Assembly: GCA_911728455.2 (NCBI GenBank)
Contig: OU452225.1
Coordinates: 22,726,495-22,790,494, forward strand
Origin: Marthasterias glacialis
Lineage: Eukaryota > Echinodermata > Asteroidea > Forcipulatida > Asteriidae
Length of the DNA stretch: 64,000 nt
Reading direction: 5' to 3'
Part shown: one piece after another, positions 25,549-35,937 of the stretch
Layout: each line of letters starts with the position of its first letter
Numbering within the stretch: position 1 is the stretch's first letter
Position numbers and translations under genes: made by a program
The notes under the pieces: generated by a model
Databases searched by the model: none
What the model saw: only the letters and a program-made list of their open reading frames with translations
What the model was told of the DNA's origin: nothing

Positions 25549-26922
25549 ACTAGACATGAATTTTTGTTCCAAGAACAAAAACTGGGTGTTCGGATAGAGT
25601 TGTTATTTGATGTAAAAAAAGTTAACACAACTAAAATAATTTGAAAATAGAAACATGAAATATTGCTTTATGAAATAATATCTGATTAGGACTTCAAGAA
25701 CATCAGTCATGTTCCTACATTTATTTATCTTTAAATGAGGAGAACAATGAAGGACCTCCCCTTACGTTAGTTTTGGGTGAGAGAATCTTGTTCCTACATC
25801 TAACCATTTTTAAATGAGGAGCTACTTCCGGTTTGACCGGAATTAGAGGTCAAAGAGGTCAAGCAATGTACAACAGAGAAGGGCCTTCCTTAACCTTGGT
25901 AATTGGTGAAAGAATCATGTTCCTAGCTCTTAGCATTTTTAAATGAAGAACTACTTCCGGTTTGACCGGAATAGAGGTCACAAAGGTCATTTAATGTTTC
26001 ACAAAGAAAGGCCTTCCCTTAGTTTGATATTTCTAGGAACAATCATGTTCCTACTTCTATTTACTTGTAAATGAGGGGCTACTTCCGGTTTGACCGGAAG
26101 TAGATGACACAGCGGTCACTCAATGGGTCACAAAGAAAGACCCTCTCTAACCTTTACATTTGTCGAAGAATTAAGTTCATATCTCAAACGGTTGATTTTT
26201 TGTTGATTTTTAAAGGTTTAAATAAGCTATGTGTAAAAGACTAACAAAGCGTGGAGTGCGTGCCTTGAGAAGAGACTATGAACAACGTGCGGTTTATTAT
26301 ATCATACAGTAGCACATGTACATGTACAGTTTCAACGTAACTTAGCCACACACGCACACACCCACCCGGACGTGTACATGTATAATGGCATTGGATTGTT
26401 GTATAGCATTGCCGGTCACGCTTGAACGCACATGCACAAAAGAATGCGTTAAATGTCCATTTTGAACCGCGAGTATAGGTCAAAATGGTAACACCTCAAT
26501 GCAAAAGTTGGAGAGGACTAAATTCTCTACAATCTGATGTAAGATTTGTGATCATGTGATATATACGTCAAAAAATACGAATTTTTGAAGTTTTCAACTT
26601 CCGGTTTGACCCGGAAGACAAGGTCAAATTGGGGTCATGTCTGTGGAGTGATTACGTAGTTTTGGATGACCTTTCCGATGATGTATAGATTGTAAAATTC
26701 CATTGTGTACTTTAAGAGTTATGATTTTTTGAAATAATAAACTTTGATTTAATGTAATTCGACACCGGATGACGTCATCATGACATCACTCAAACGGTTT
26801 CGTGTCCTAATGAGTATCTAACTATGTGTGAAGTTTCAAGTTCATACAAGCTTAGGAAGTGTGCTTCTGTTAGCGGACAATCTTCAGGCATAAGAAGAAG
26901 AAGAAGAAGAAGAAGGAGAAGT
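25549..26922 (-). mobile_element. Helitron-like element 10 (subfamily C, 1.37 kb)
   Basis: Like element 4 but missing one palindrome unit near 26090. It ends in (AAG)n on the plus strand and leads into the hairpin-unit cluster. Confidence 0.7.
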
Positions 26923-27372
26923 AAAAAAAAAAAAAACAGAACAAAAACAGAGGGTCTTCGGACTTTTGTCCGAACACCCAAGAAGAAGAAGAAGAAGAAG
27001 AAGAAGGAGAAGTAAAAAAAAAAAAAACCGAACAAAAACAGAGGGTCTTCGGACTTGTGTCCGAACACCCAAAAAAAACAGAACAATAACAATAGGTTTT
27101 CGGCTGCTGGCCGAACACCTAACAATAACAATAGGTTTTCGGCTGCTGGCCGAACACCTAAAAAAAAAAACCGAACAAAAACAGAGGGTCTTCGGACTTG
27201 TGTCCGAACACCCAAAAAAAAAACCGAACAAAAACAGAGGGTCTTCGGACTTGTGTCCGAACACCCAAAAAACAGAACAATAACAATAGGTTTTCGGCTG
27301 CTGGCCGAACACCTAAAAAAAAAAAACCGAACAAAATCAATAGGTGTTCCGGGCTGAGTGCCCGAACACCTA
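26923..27372 (-). repeat. Cluster of eight short hairpin units
   Basis: Eight units of about 45-60 bp, each with an A-rich tract, a (C)CGAACAAAAACA-type or CAATAACAAT lead and a hairpin. Hairpins at 26952-26979, 27042-27069, 27093-27119, 27132-27158, 27186-27213, 27239-27266, about 27288-27314 and 27342-27371. Stem versions differ (TTCGGAC/GTCCGAA, TTTTCGGC/GCCGAAC, TTCCGGGC/GCCCGAA) but remain paired. A second (AAG)n tract sits between the first two units. Low-complexity readings in both strands are not genes. Confidence 0.8.
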
Positions 27373-27836
27373 ATTACTCAATGATAACGGGAACCACAAT
27401 GTGTAGAGGGGGAAAAAAAGAAAAGTTGGACTAAAGGACAAGAACTATTTTATGTTTCAGTCTTTTTTAACCATCAATTCGGTATAAAATCAGGAGATGC
27501 ATCTTCAAGTAATTACAACTTGTTATCACACAAAGCTGGCAGCAAGTACTGGAAACAAAACGCGCCAGTTATGAATAGTCTATCATCAATGAATGTTCCT
27601 TCTACATGAAAGTCATTTGTTTTCCACACAAAGAAATCACACCATTTTGATCCAGTTAAACCCATCATCTGTCCCATAACCTGGACATAGTAGTTATGGG
27701 ACTTTCTCAGTTTATATAACCATGGAGGTAGGAATTAAACTCATGATATAAACCATTCACACAAGACTGGTACTGAACTTCCGTGAATGAACCCTTCATT
27801 TGGGCATTTATTTCGAGGTGTTTCTCTGGGATCGTA
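27373..27836. other. No recognisable feature
   Basis: Ordinary AT-rich unique-looking sequence; no coding or repeat structure recognised. Confidence 0.4.
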
Positions 27837-28007
27837 GGCCCTTTTCGAAACCACGGCTTCGGCTCCGGATTCGGCTCAGGCTAGCTTGGCCCCGCGGTTG
27901 TTATGACAATTGCGCGTGCTTTGCGAACGCGCTCAGGGCCAGCTTCAGACGAGAGGACGGACCCTGAAGCCGAATCCAAAGCCAAAGCCGTGGATTCGAA
28001 AAGGGCC
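27837..28007. mobile_element. 171-bp MITE with imperfect 45-bp TIRs
   Basis: The left end GGCCCTTTTCGAAACCACGG and the reverse complement of the right end (GGCCCTTTTCGAATCCACGG) match, and the similarity continues through GGCTTTGG-GATTCGGCT blocks. The interior is GC-rich. No clear target duplication. Confidence 0.75.
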
Positions 28008-28128
28008 ATAAATCCTTCCGTCTGGGGAACATGCCAGATGTACGCATGATGGGTTGATTACTATTTTCCTTTGTGCCGGTAACTACTCCGGTCGACGGGC
28101 TACGTCCCGTAGCCATAGATTATTTATT

Positions 28129-28146
28129 GGGGGGGGGGGGGGGGGG
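28129..28146. repeat. G18 homopolymer
   Basis: Eighteen G residues in a row. Length in the assembly may be unreliable. Confidence 0.9.
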
Positions 28147-28516
28147 TCAAGTTTGTTTTCGGTTTGAAACATATTCAAAAAGGAGTCAACATGATTCTTG
28201 TAAATATTAGCACGGAGCAATAAACTGATTTATTGCTTCATGATAACCACAAGTCGGGCATGGGCAAAGATTATTTACCAAACAGTACATAGCAAATGAT
28301 TTGATTGAGCTTGGATTTCCTCGGTGATAACATCAGTGAGCACAATGTGTAGGCCTACTATACATGACACTGCGTTGTTTATTACATGTCCGTTTCGATT
28401 ACAAAAGCTACCGAGCGACCAAATTGGCCTAGATACTCTCAGAGTTCACAATTTCACCACAGTACACACATACGTACTGTACATGTGGTACCTAGAACAC
28501 AGTACAATGTACATGA

Positions 28517-28695
28517 TGTGTGTGTGTGTGTGTGTGTGTGGGTAGGCACACACACCGTTGTGGGGACATTTATACAATGGAACAAAGGTCCCCACAACGT
28601 TTTTCTTTGTCAAACTCTGTCCCCACAGAGGGATTCTTTAGAAAAGGGAATAATAGAACAACAATAGGGAGTCCCCACAACTCGGTGTTAAAAAG

Positions 28696-28734
<39 letters not shown>
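28517..28734. repeat. Two (TG)n microsatellites flanking a dispersed repeat
   Basis: (TG)12 at 28517-28540 and a longer TG tract at about 28698-28734. Between them is a segment with a perfect 12-bp inverted pair (CGTTGTGGGGAC / GTCCCCACAACG, 28557-28613) and further GTCCCCACA blocks. It is the better-preserved copy of the repeat at 2880-3060. Confidence 0.75.
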
Positions 28735-28736
<2 letters not shown>

Positions 28737-28929
28737 CTTACTCCATCACGTCCGCTTGCGGTCAGTCGGCTCTGCTGCATATATTATCATGATGTTATGG
28801 GACCTGCCAAACCACAGTGGAGAGTTCGTGACCCCGTTTCGGATTACACGAAGCCGTGCCACGGCTGGCACACGGACCCCCGGGCTGGCCGAACGAACCA
28901 ATAATTTCAAACGGCCCATATTGGTATTT

Positions 28930-29172
28930 TTAAGATAACGACCACAGGAGGGCGGTAGTACTTTTTCAACGAACTACAATATGAAATGTCGAAACTATTT
29001 ACTAACTGTTCTCCGGCGTGAAATAACCGTTCTAGTTTGTCGCCGAAATCTCAAAAACGCTACTACCTTTTGAAATGAAACTTTCACAGGTTAGTTTTAT
29101 GGTATATATCTACAATTATATTGGTTTGAAACAAACAGTAGGCTCAAATTACCAAACGTATGCAATGCCTTT
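28930..29172 (+). mobile_element. MITE right half (same family as 4453)
   Basis: Ends with the exact reverse complement of the 25-bp terminus at 4453-4477. It also carries the CTCAAAAACGCTACTACC and TTTCACAGGTTAGTTTTA blocks typical of the right arm. No matching left terminus nearby. Confidence 0.65.
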
Positions 29173-30837
29173 AAGTTTTTTTCTAGCAACGGATGGAATT
29201 GTGAGAAGTCGCTAGCTATCTTGTAAAGAAGTATTCGAATATCAAAGTCCATAATTTCAGTCGTTTCTAGAAAATAGTAAAACTATAAAATGGGCTGAGA
29301 GACATTTCGACAGTGCTCAACACTTTGGACTCGGGTATGAAGACAACCGATATCATGTGTACCTCAAAATGGGTGGAAAGTCGGTACGTTTATCTTCAGA
29401 GTTTAAAGTAGTTGCAGAAGGTGAGGTAATTTCTGTTGTTGATGAAACAAAAACAGCAGTCGTGTGCTACATAGTCTCGTTTTTTTGTATTTCACCTGCA
29501 GTACATCCCAGAACTTGTGAAGATGATTAAATTTTATCAGTATGGTGTGCTAAAGCTTGATGACCGGACTGGTGTGCATAAGTAGGTTTTAGGCTTATTG
29601 GCACGTTTAACTAAGAAAAGGTCAGTTAGGCACTTCCCAAGAAAAAGTGAATCGATATTGAAAGCACCACAAGGCATCAGTTTTTGTTTTACATATATAA
29701 AAGTTGAAGAGAAGGTCCATCAAACCAATCTTGATTTATGTTTTATAAAGATCCATGGATAGATTCCGCCATGTTAGAATTATTAGCCAATAAAACAATA
29801 CATCAAAATACACACTATTGCATTATGATTGACATGTAGAGTACATCTTTAAATTACGTGATTGACCATGTTTTATCATTCAAAAATCAAACTTTGCCAT
29901 AGCTTATACATTGTATAGAGTGTATGTGCACACATGGGCATAGTTTTACCTCCATTTAAGTGGGTAGTGAAGCATGTGAACATTTTCAAGTGATAGGTCA
30001 GCTCGGAAATGCCATGGAGAGTAGGAGAGATAAATAAATAAGAACAGTTAATCTTGAATTGAAATTGTGTATGTGCTGATACTGTAGGTTATTCCTACCG
30101 ACTGTGTTCTTCTCTAATATAACACAACCTTCTACATGCCCTGATGGAGGATCCATTTGAGTGTGTCAAGTTTTTCGGAAGAGATACTCATAAATCAAAT
30201 TAATCAATTTTGTGTTGCACTGATTGTTAAGTAATCAGAGTCCTTGTGAACGAAAGAGAAAAACATCACGTTTGGACAGTATGTTGTTAAAACATTAAAA
30301 CGGTGTAAGAATTTAACTTTGTTTGGTACTCTTTCAGTGCAAAATCTATTAACACGTCCAAAATATGTACATGTAACTCCAATATGGGTCTGTACATTCG
30401 GTTATTTTTCGGTTCACCACTAAATGTCCACAATATTGAATCTAAACTGCTAATGTTGAATTCAACTTTGAACAAACAAAGACATTTCTCCATGGAAGGT
30501 ACCTGAAAGGGTATAACAAATTACATGTTTTTCATTTAAAATTTAGAGACTTGTGATATTTTGTTCAATTTCATATTGATTGAAAAATTGGTGCATCACA
30601 TTGACTTTTTAAATACCTCTTTATTAAAATGCTGTCATACCGGTGTGTAGGTGGTACTAATGGATTGGCAAAACAACTTTTGAACTTCCAAAGGTGGAAA
30701 AAACAATTTGTTGAAGTTTGTTAGTAACACTATGTTAAACAATTTTTCAGATTCTGTATTTTTTGTTCTCAAAAGAACTGGTGGTTAAAAAAGTTGCTTC
30801 AGTTGGAGTTGTGATGGATTTGACAATAAATTTACAG
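29173..30837. other. No recognisable gene
   Basis: AT-rich. A possible short exon-like reading after a CACCTGCAG acceptor-like site near 29500 (YIPELVKMIKF) has no recognised homology and ends quickly. Nothing else supported. Confidence 0.35.
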
Positions 30838-31090
30838 TGACTAATTTAAGCATAAGTCTATACAAGACTAATTATTGGTATTGTCAGAATAATTACAAGA
30901 CTAAAGAATTTTGCTGCATGACTAATTAATTTTCTCGAATAACTAATTTAATTTCGTGCATTACTTATCTCCAGATGAATTAGTCATTTTAAACCATTTT
31001 CAAAGACAAATTATAATTAGTCAATTGATTAATCTTTTGATTGAGTGACCAATTAAAGATAAGTCAAATTAAACCATGTAAATGACTACT
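30838..31090. repeat. Degenerate GACTAATTA-rich segment
   Basis: The string ACTAATTA or a close variant, in both orientations, recurs about ten times at irregular spacing. It is either an eroded short tandem repeat or a homeodomain-type site cluster. Confidence 0.45.
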
Positions 31091-31451
31091 TTTTTTAGAC
31101 AATTGACTTAGTGATGTTTTCAGGAGCTTTTAATGTATTAATGTAGTTGGTACACGCATGGAATAAGACGTGCAAACATGGCGACCCGCTTGACACAGTT
31201 GATACTGGTGAGTTCGTTCCAAATTATTCTGATAAACTCATAACCCATGAAACAAACATAACAGAGACGACATGAACACGTTCATCGAACAAGTAACACC
31301 GGGGGTCAACAACCTCATTCTCCTGAGCGAATTCCCTTGTTCCCTCATTCCCGACGCCATGTTCCCATTGAAAATCCAAAACTTATGTCCCCTACCTGTC
31401 AAGAGTCCACCACCTCGCCCAAATGAAACTGACCGTCTGATGAAAAAAAAG

Positions 31452-34211
31452 TTTTCTGTCCTAAATGCGGCATGACTATTATAAGTTTCAACTTGCTTAG
31501 ACAGCATAAGCAGACTTCGCATCAACGGGTGCCATCAACAACTCTTCTAAACTTGGACCAACGACCAACCTTTTCTCACGGCCAACTTTCTTCCTCCCCT
31601 GAACGTTAGCGTTCCTCCCTGGACTTACGCCGCTGCCCAAAATGTTTCAACGTGTTTACCCGACCCTACTCCATGCGGCGTCACTTCAAGTTAAGGCATG
31701 AGGGTGATATGTGGATCGATCAACTCGTCCAGTTCAACCAATGCCAGAGCCAGAACAACCACCATCTGACGATGATGTGCTGTAGGAGGACCCTGTGGAA
31801 TGTCCAGACTCTGAGAAGGACCTGTCCCGTGTAGAAAGAGTACAGAGAGACAAATGGCGAAGTATTAGGACCCACCAATTACACGGACGCATACTGGACA
31901 CTTACAATATTCGACTGGTTGGACAGGAGGTTGATGTGAACAGAGCCCTGGTTCGTCTTACGTCACATGGAAAATGGTGACTTACGCTGTTTTAACGCCA
32001 GTAGTAAACAACGCGGGATTTTTTCCCAGATCCCGTTATTATTGGATTGTAGACAGAATTTGAAGACTTTTGGGGAAGTTTTCAGATCTTGACCTCCTTG
32101 AAGTCCTGAGGCAAAAACGACCAGAAAGCAAGTGGACGGTAGCTGCAGTGACCAACCTGTCCGTCTATATGTTCGATTTGTTCATCGTTGCACTACCCGA
32201 GGAAATTCCACATCACGTCCGACATAATCATGGTCTCAATATCCTAGTTTCTCAATATCCTAGTTACTAATCATCACACCGACCGGAGATATGATGACAA
32301 CTAACCTTGTTTTTTTTTATGCCTAGCCTTGCATCGTGGTGCAACATTGGAGTCACTTGATCGACCAACCAGACGCTTAGCCAACGTGTACGAGGAAAGG
32401 ACGGGCAAACGAACCAATAAGGGAGGACTTGACACTGCTAGAAAACTGAAAAGTTAAGTGTACGAACTTGTCATTCAATACGAACCTGATGATGACAATA
32501 AACCCCCTCACCAACCGCAAACATTTGCAAAGTTGATTAGACGATCACACTGTCGGTACACAGAGACGATTGGGAGACACTTTTGTTATATTAAAAACTT
32601 AAAGAAGTATAGCAGGTCATATCCCTGTGCCAAGTGTGGTTTCGTATTCAACACGTAGTTTGGTCAACGGCGGCACCAGCAGACGTGTGATGTGAATGTA
32701 CCACACAAGTTCCCTGGTGGAATTTTTCACATTCCACCCACCATCTTTGATAAACTGCGCGAAGAAGGTGTTACACTTGACGAGGAACTGAAATTCTATA
32801 CATTCCGGGCTACGTTTGACTACGAGTGCTACTTCGAGAGGGACCAGAAAAGCCCGGGCCGACAACAAGCTGACCTGGGAACAGGGTCATGTTAGTGTCA
32901 CTAGCAACGTTCCCGACTTCCAAGCCCCAAAATGCTTTATCACGGAAGGTGATCCAGGTTAGCTTATGTAGCGAATGGTAACTTATCTCCATGACATTAG
33001 TCGAGCAGCCGAGGCCCTTGTGTCAGACTCATTCAGAGATATTTTGGTGGAGATCAACGGTCTGATTGGCCATCAGAAGCTGGGATTGTGGTTCGCTCTG
33101 ACACAGAATCATTATTGCCCGAAATGGCGCCCTCTTATGGCCTGAGCATGAGAATTTTAACCTTCGTTCACAGACTTGAGATCGTGAGTCGTGTGTGGTG
33201 ATAACATGTGTGTATACGGTCAATCTTGTCAGACGATGTTGCGTGAAAGTATACGGACAAATAACCGCGATCTCGGACTTGAAATCAAGTCTAATCAGAA
33301 GCAGGAGGAGAATCAAAAACTTGACACATCCGAGGAAGAGGGTGAAAGTATGGAGGAAGGTGTCACAGGTCCTCAAAAATATAAGCAAACGCCCGCGGAA
33401 CGTTTAAAGAAGGAGCTTGAGGAGTATTTGAAAGAACTTGGCTTTAATAGTGGGCGGTATGACCTAAACGTAATAAAGAAACATACACCGAACTGGAAGC
33501 TGCGGGCGATAACTTCAAGCACATAGTTAAGAAAGCAGGGTCATATATGAGTATGTCCACGGGTACGCTTAAATGCTTAGACGTCTCGAAATATTTAGCA
33601 CCGGGGTACAGCTATGACAAATTTCTCAAAGCGTAATGAATGCAACGAGACAAAGGGCTACGTTCCGTACGAATGGATGACATGCATCAAAAAACTAAAT
33701 CGCCCGGAACTTCCTCCCCACGAAGCCTTCTACAGTCACCTGGAAGGAGTCAATATTACGTCAGCTGAGTATGAATTTTCCAAACAGATATAGCGGGAAA
33801 AGAACATGGTCGCAAATTTCTTTTCGCAAATTCCTCGTTTGGTACCACAACTTATATGTTGTCCCATTTATTAACGCAACGGAAAAATGTTTACGTTCTA
33901 CCGTGAGAGAAATCTTGATATGTTCAAGACATCAATCTCTGTCTCCAGACTATCAATGCAGTAACCTGTTCCAAACGCTAACCGAAGATGTCGACTTTTT
34001 TCTTATCGACGAGAAAAACAAGGACTTGTATTATCTGATAAAACACAACATTGTTGGTGGGCCGTCAATTATCTTCCACCGACATCACGAAAAGGACAAA
34101 ACATTTATTTGTGGAGGAGAAAAGCTCTGTCGGAAAGTCGTAGGATTTGACTAAATGCTTTATACTTGTGGTCGCTTACGCAAGATATGCCGACCGGTAC
34201 TTTCATCAGGC

Positions 34212-34244
<33 letters not shown>

Positions 34245-34432
34245 ATTAAGCTGACAAAGAACCACAAGTAGGGCGAAATGGCTCATGAGTGGTTACAATG
34301 GATGATGTTATCCGAGAACATTCATATCCAGCATCAATATGACAACAGCAAGAAACAGTCGGCAGAAGGAAAATCCCAGTAGATGGCTACTGCCAGGCAA
34401 CAAACACTGTTTATCAGAAGTTACTAGTCTAA
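31452..34432 (+). pseudogene. Zinc-finger plus family-B DNA polymerase relic
   Basis: Broken reading frames on the plus strand. Two C2H2 fingers (C-x2-C-x12-H-x4-H) lie at 31454-31520 and 31636-31704, and a third, interrupted by a stop, near 32626-32690. Downstream pieces look like a DNA_pol_B_2-type enzyme: an exonuclease I motif D-x-E at 32818-32826, an exonuclease II motif N-x3-Y-D at 33446-33463, a middle region near 33771-34150, and the start of palm motif A (GFD, D at 34149) cut by a stop at 34152. Weak similarity resumes after an A30 tract to about 34430. The catalytic C-terminal palm is absent. Such polymerases occur in Polinton/Maverick-like and other large mobile or virus-like elements; which group this belongs to is not resolved. 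Inactive. Confidence 0.6.
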
Positions 34433-34699
34433 GAAGTTACTACTACTATAAGAAGTTGACTGGTCGTGTAGTCTGGGCTTTCCCAAGGTTTTCCCGAATC
34501 AGACATGATGAAATCAAAGATTGTTCTTCAACAAACGTCCTTGTACAACGGTGTAACAGCGCAATGTACGTAGACTGATGGCAGCTAGTCTCCAAAATGA
34601 CTCTAGGCACCCCAGATCACCCATTATAAACCCTACCAAGTGGAGGAAGAGTGGTTCGCTTTGTGTGAATATCACCAACCTGGACATTGTTTTAAAAAC

Positions 34700-34905
34700 C
34701 TTGTTTTGGTTATTCCCAAAACAACCGCGATGAAAAGGTGGAACAACATTTTTTGTCTTAAACTTGTTTTGAATTCTCCTAAGGCAACCGCGGTGAAAAG
34801 GTGGGACAACATTATTGTCTTAAGCTTATCTTCATCAAAGTCAGAGATCCTTGTTTTGGTTATTCCTAAGACAACCGCGTTGAAAAGGTGGGACATTATT
34901 TTCTA
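34700..34905. repeat. Three diverged tandem copies
   Basis: Three blocks of about 50-60 bp sharing CTTGTTTTG and the core ACAACCGCG-TGAAAAGGTGG start near 34701, 34765 and 34852. No coding role seen. Confidence 0.7.
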
Positions 34906-34933
34906 ACTAAAACAAGCAAGTACTTTGAAAAAT

Positions 34934-35190
34934 TGAAATTTATATTCATTCCCCCGATGCAAATATTAACATCTATCTAATTGTTTGCGGTACCTGCCGC
35001 TAATAATACTGGATTCGAACTAGCCCTTCATCACCGGGCGTGCTCGGTGGTCTAGTGGTTAAGACATCTGCTCTTTTTTGTTTCCACAGGACTCGAAAGC
35101 ACAGAGTATACAGTGCTTATCACACATCGGTGAAAGGCAAAACTGAAATTTATATTCATTCCCCCGATGCAAATATTAACATCTATCTAA
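34934..35190. mobile_element. tRNA-like SINE fragments between 47-bp direct repeats
   Basis: An identical 47-bp sequence is present at 34934-34980 and 35144-35190. Between them lies an A-box-like plus-strand tRNA 5' half (GGTGGTCTAGTGGTTAAGAC, about 35046-35065) and, just before it, a minus-strand B-box-like piece (GTTCGAATCC, near 35015). This suggests two truncated SINEs sharing the same tail sequence. Confidence 0.55.
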
Positions 35191-35210
35191 CGGTCCATAT
35201 TGTTTTGTTA

Positions 35211-35414
35211 GGGCCATGTCACACGAGGCAATTTACGAGCAACCAGTTCCAGGCAATCTCCAATAAGAAAAGGCATTCACATTTGAATGTTCACTTAATT
35301 TTCTTGAGGATTGTTAGAAAAATAACTCCTGTGCTACCAAAGTGTTTCTTTTGCATGCAGTGCAGTTGGTTGCCTCCAAGTTGCCAGTAAAAATTGCCCT
35401 GTGTGACATGGCCC
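35211..35414. mobile_element. PIF/Harbinger-type MITE, 204 bp
   Basis: TIRs GGGCCATGTCACAC..GGCAATTT at both ends, with a 3-bp TTA duplication at 35208-35210 and 35415-35417. The TTA target and GGGCC start fit PIF/Harbinger. An internal segment (AAAGTGTTTC..GCAGTGCAGTTGG) resembles sequence inside Helitron-like elements 5, 8 and 9. Confidence 0.85.
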
Positions 35415-35937
35415 TTATAATGAACCAGTAAAGAAAGATTCTTAACGGCTTGTCGAGACTTGTCCGTGGCGTCACAGGACGACTTCACATATCACGTCGT
35501 AAACATGTCTTTGTTAACCCCGTGTCTTGTCGAGACTTGTCCGTGACGTCACACGGACGACTTCGCCCAAAACGACTGTCCCACAGTACTTGCTTGTTTT
35601 GGTTATAAAATTATTGCATGATGTTATTGGTAAGGGAATCAAATTGACGCTCTTTTAGTGCGTGGATCGTGACTTTGGCTCATATAATTGAATTCATCTT
35701 CGCTTCGAATTATTGGTAATCTATTTATTTCTTTTTTATTATCATTATTTGTTTATTAGTCTTAAATCATAAACATGTCTTTGTTGAGTAACGACTTGTT
35801 GTTTTCCTTGGTAATAGTTTCATGCGTTGCGTGGGAGAGTCATTCCGTCACTTCATAGTGACTTTTTCCTATAGCTGTCACCCATCAGTACCTTAGAAAA
35901 CTGTCCTCAGCACTAACCGGCTTCGGACAGTTTTGTT

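Noticed and set aside
26923-27372. CRISPR-like array
   Set aside because: Repeats are adjacent hairpins with A-rich linkers and no unique spacers, in a eukaryotic transposon context.
26790-27434. Overlapping Lys/Arg-rich and Phe/Ser-rich readings
   Set aside because: They come from (AAG)n, A-runs and the hairpin units in several frames.
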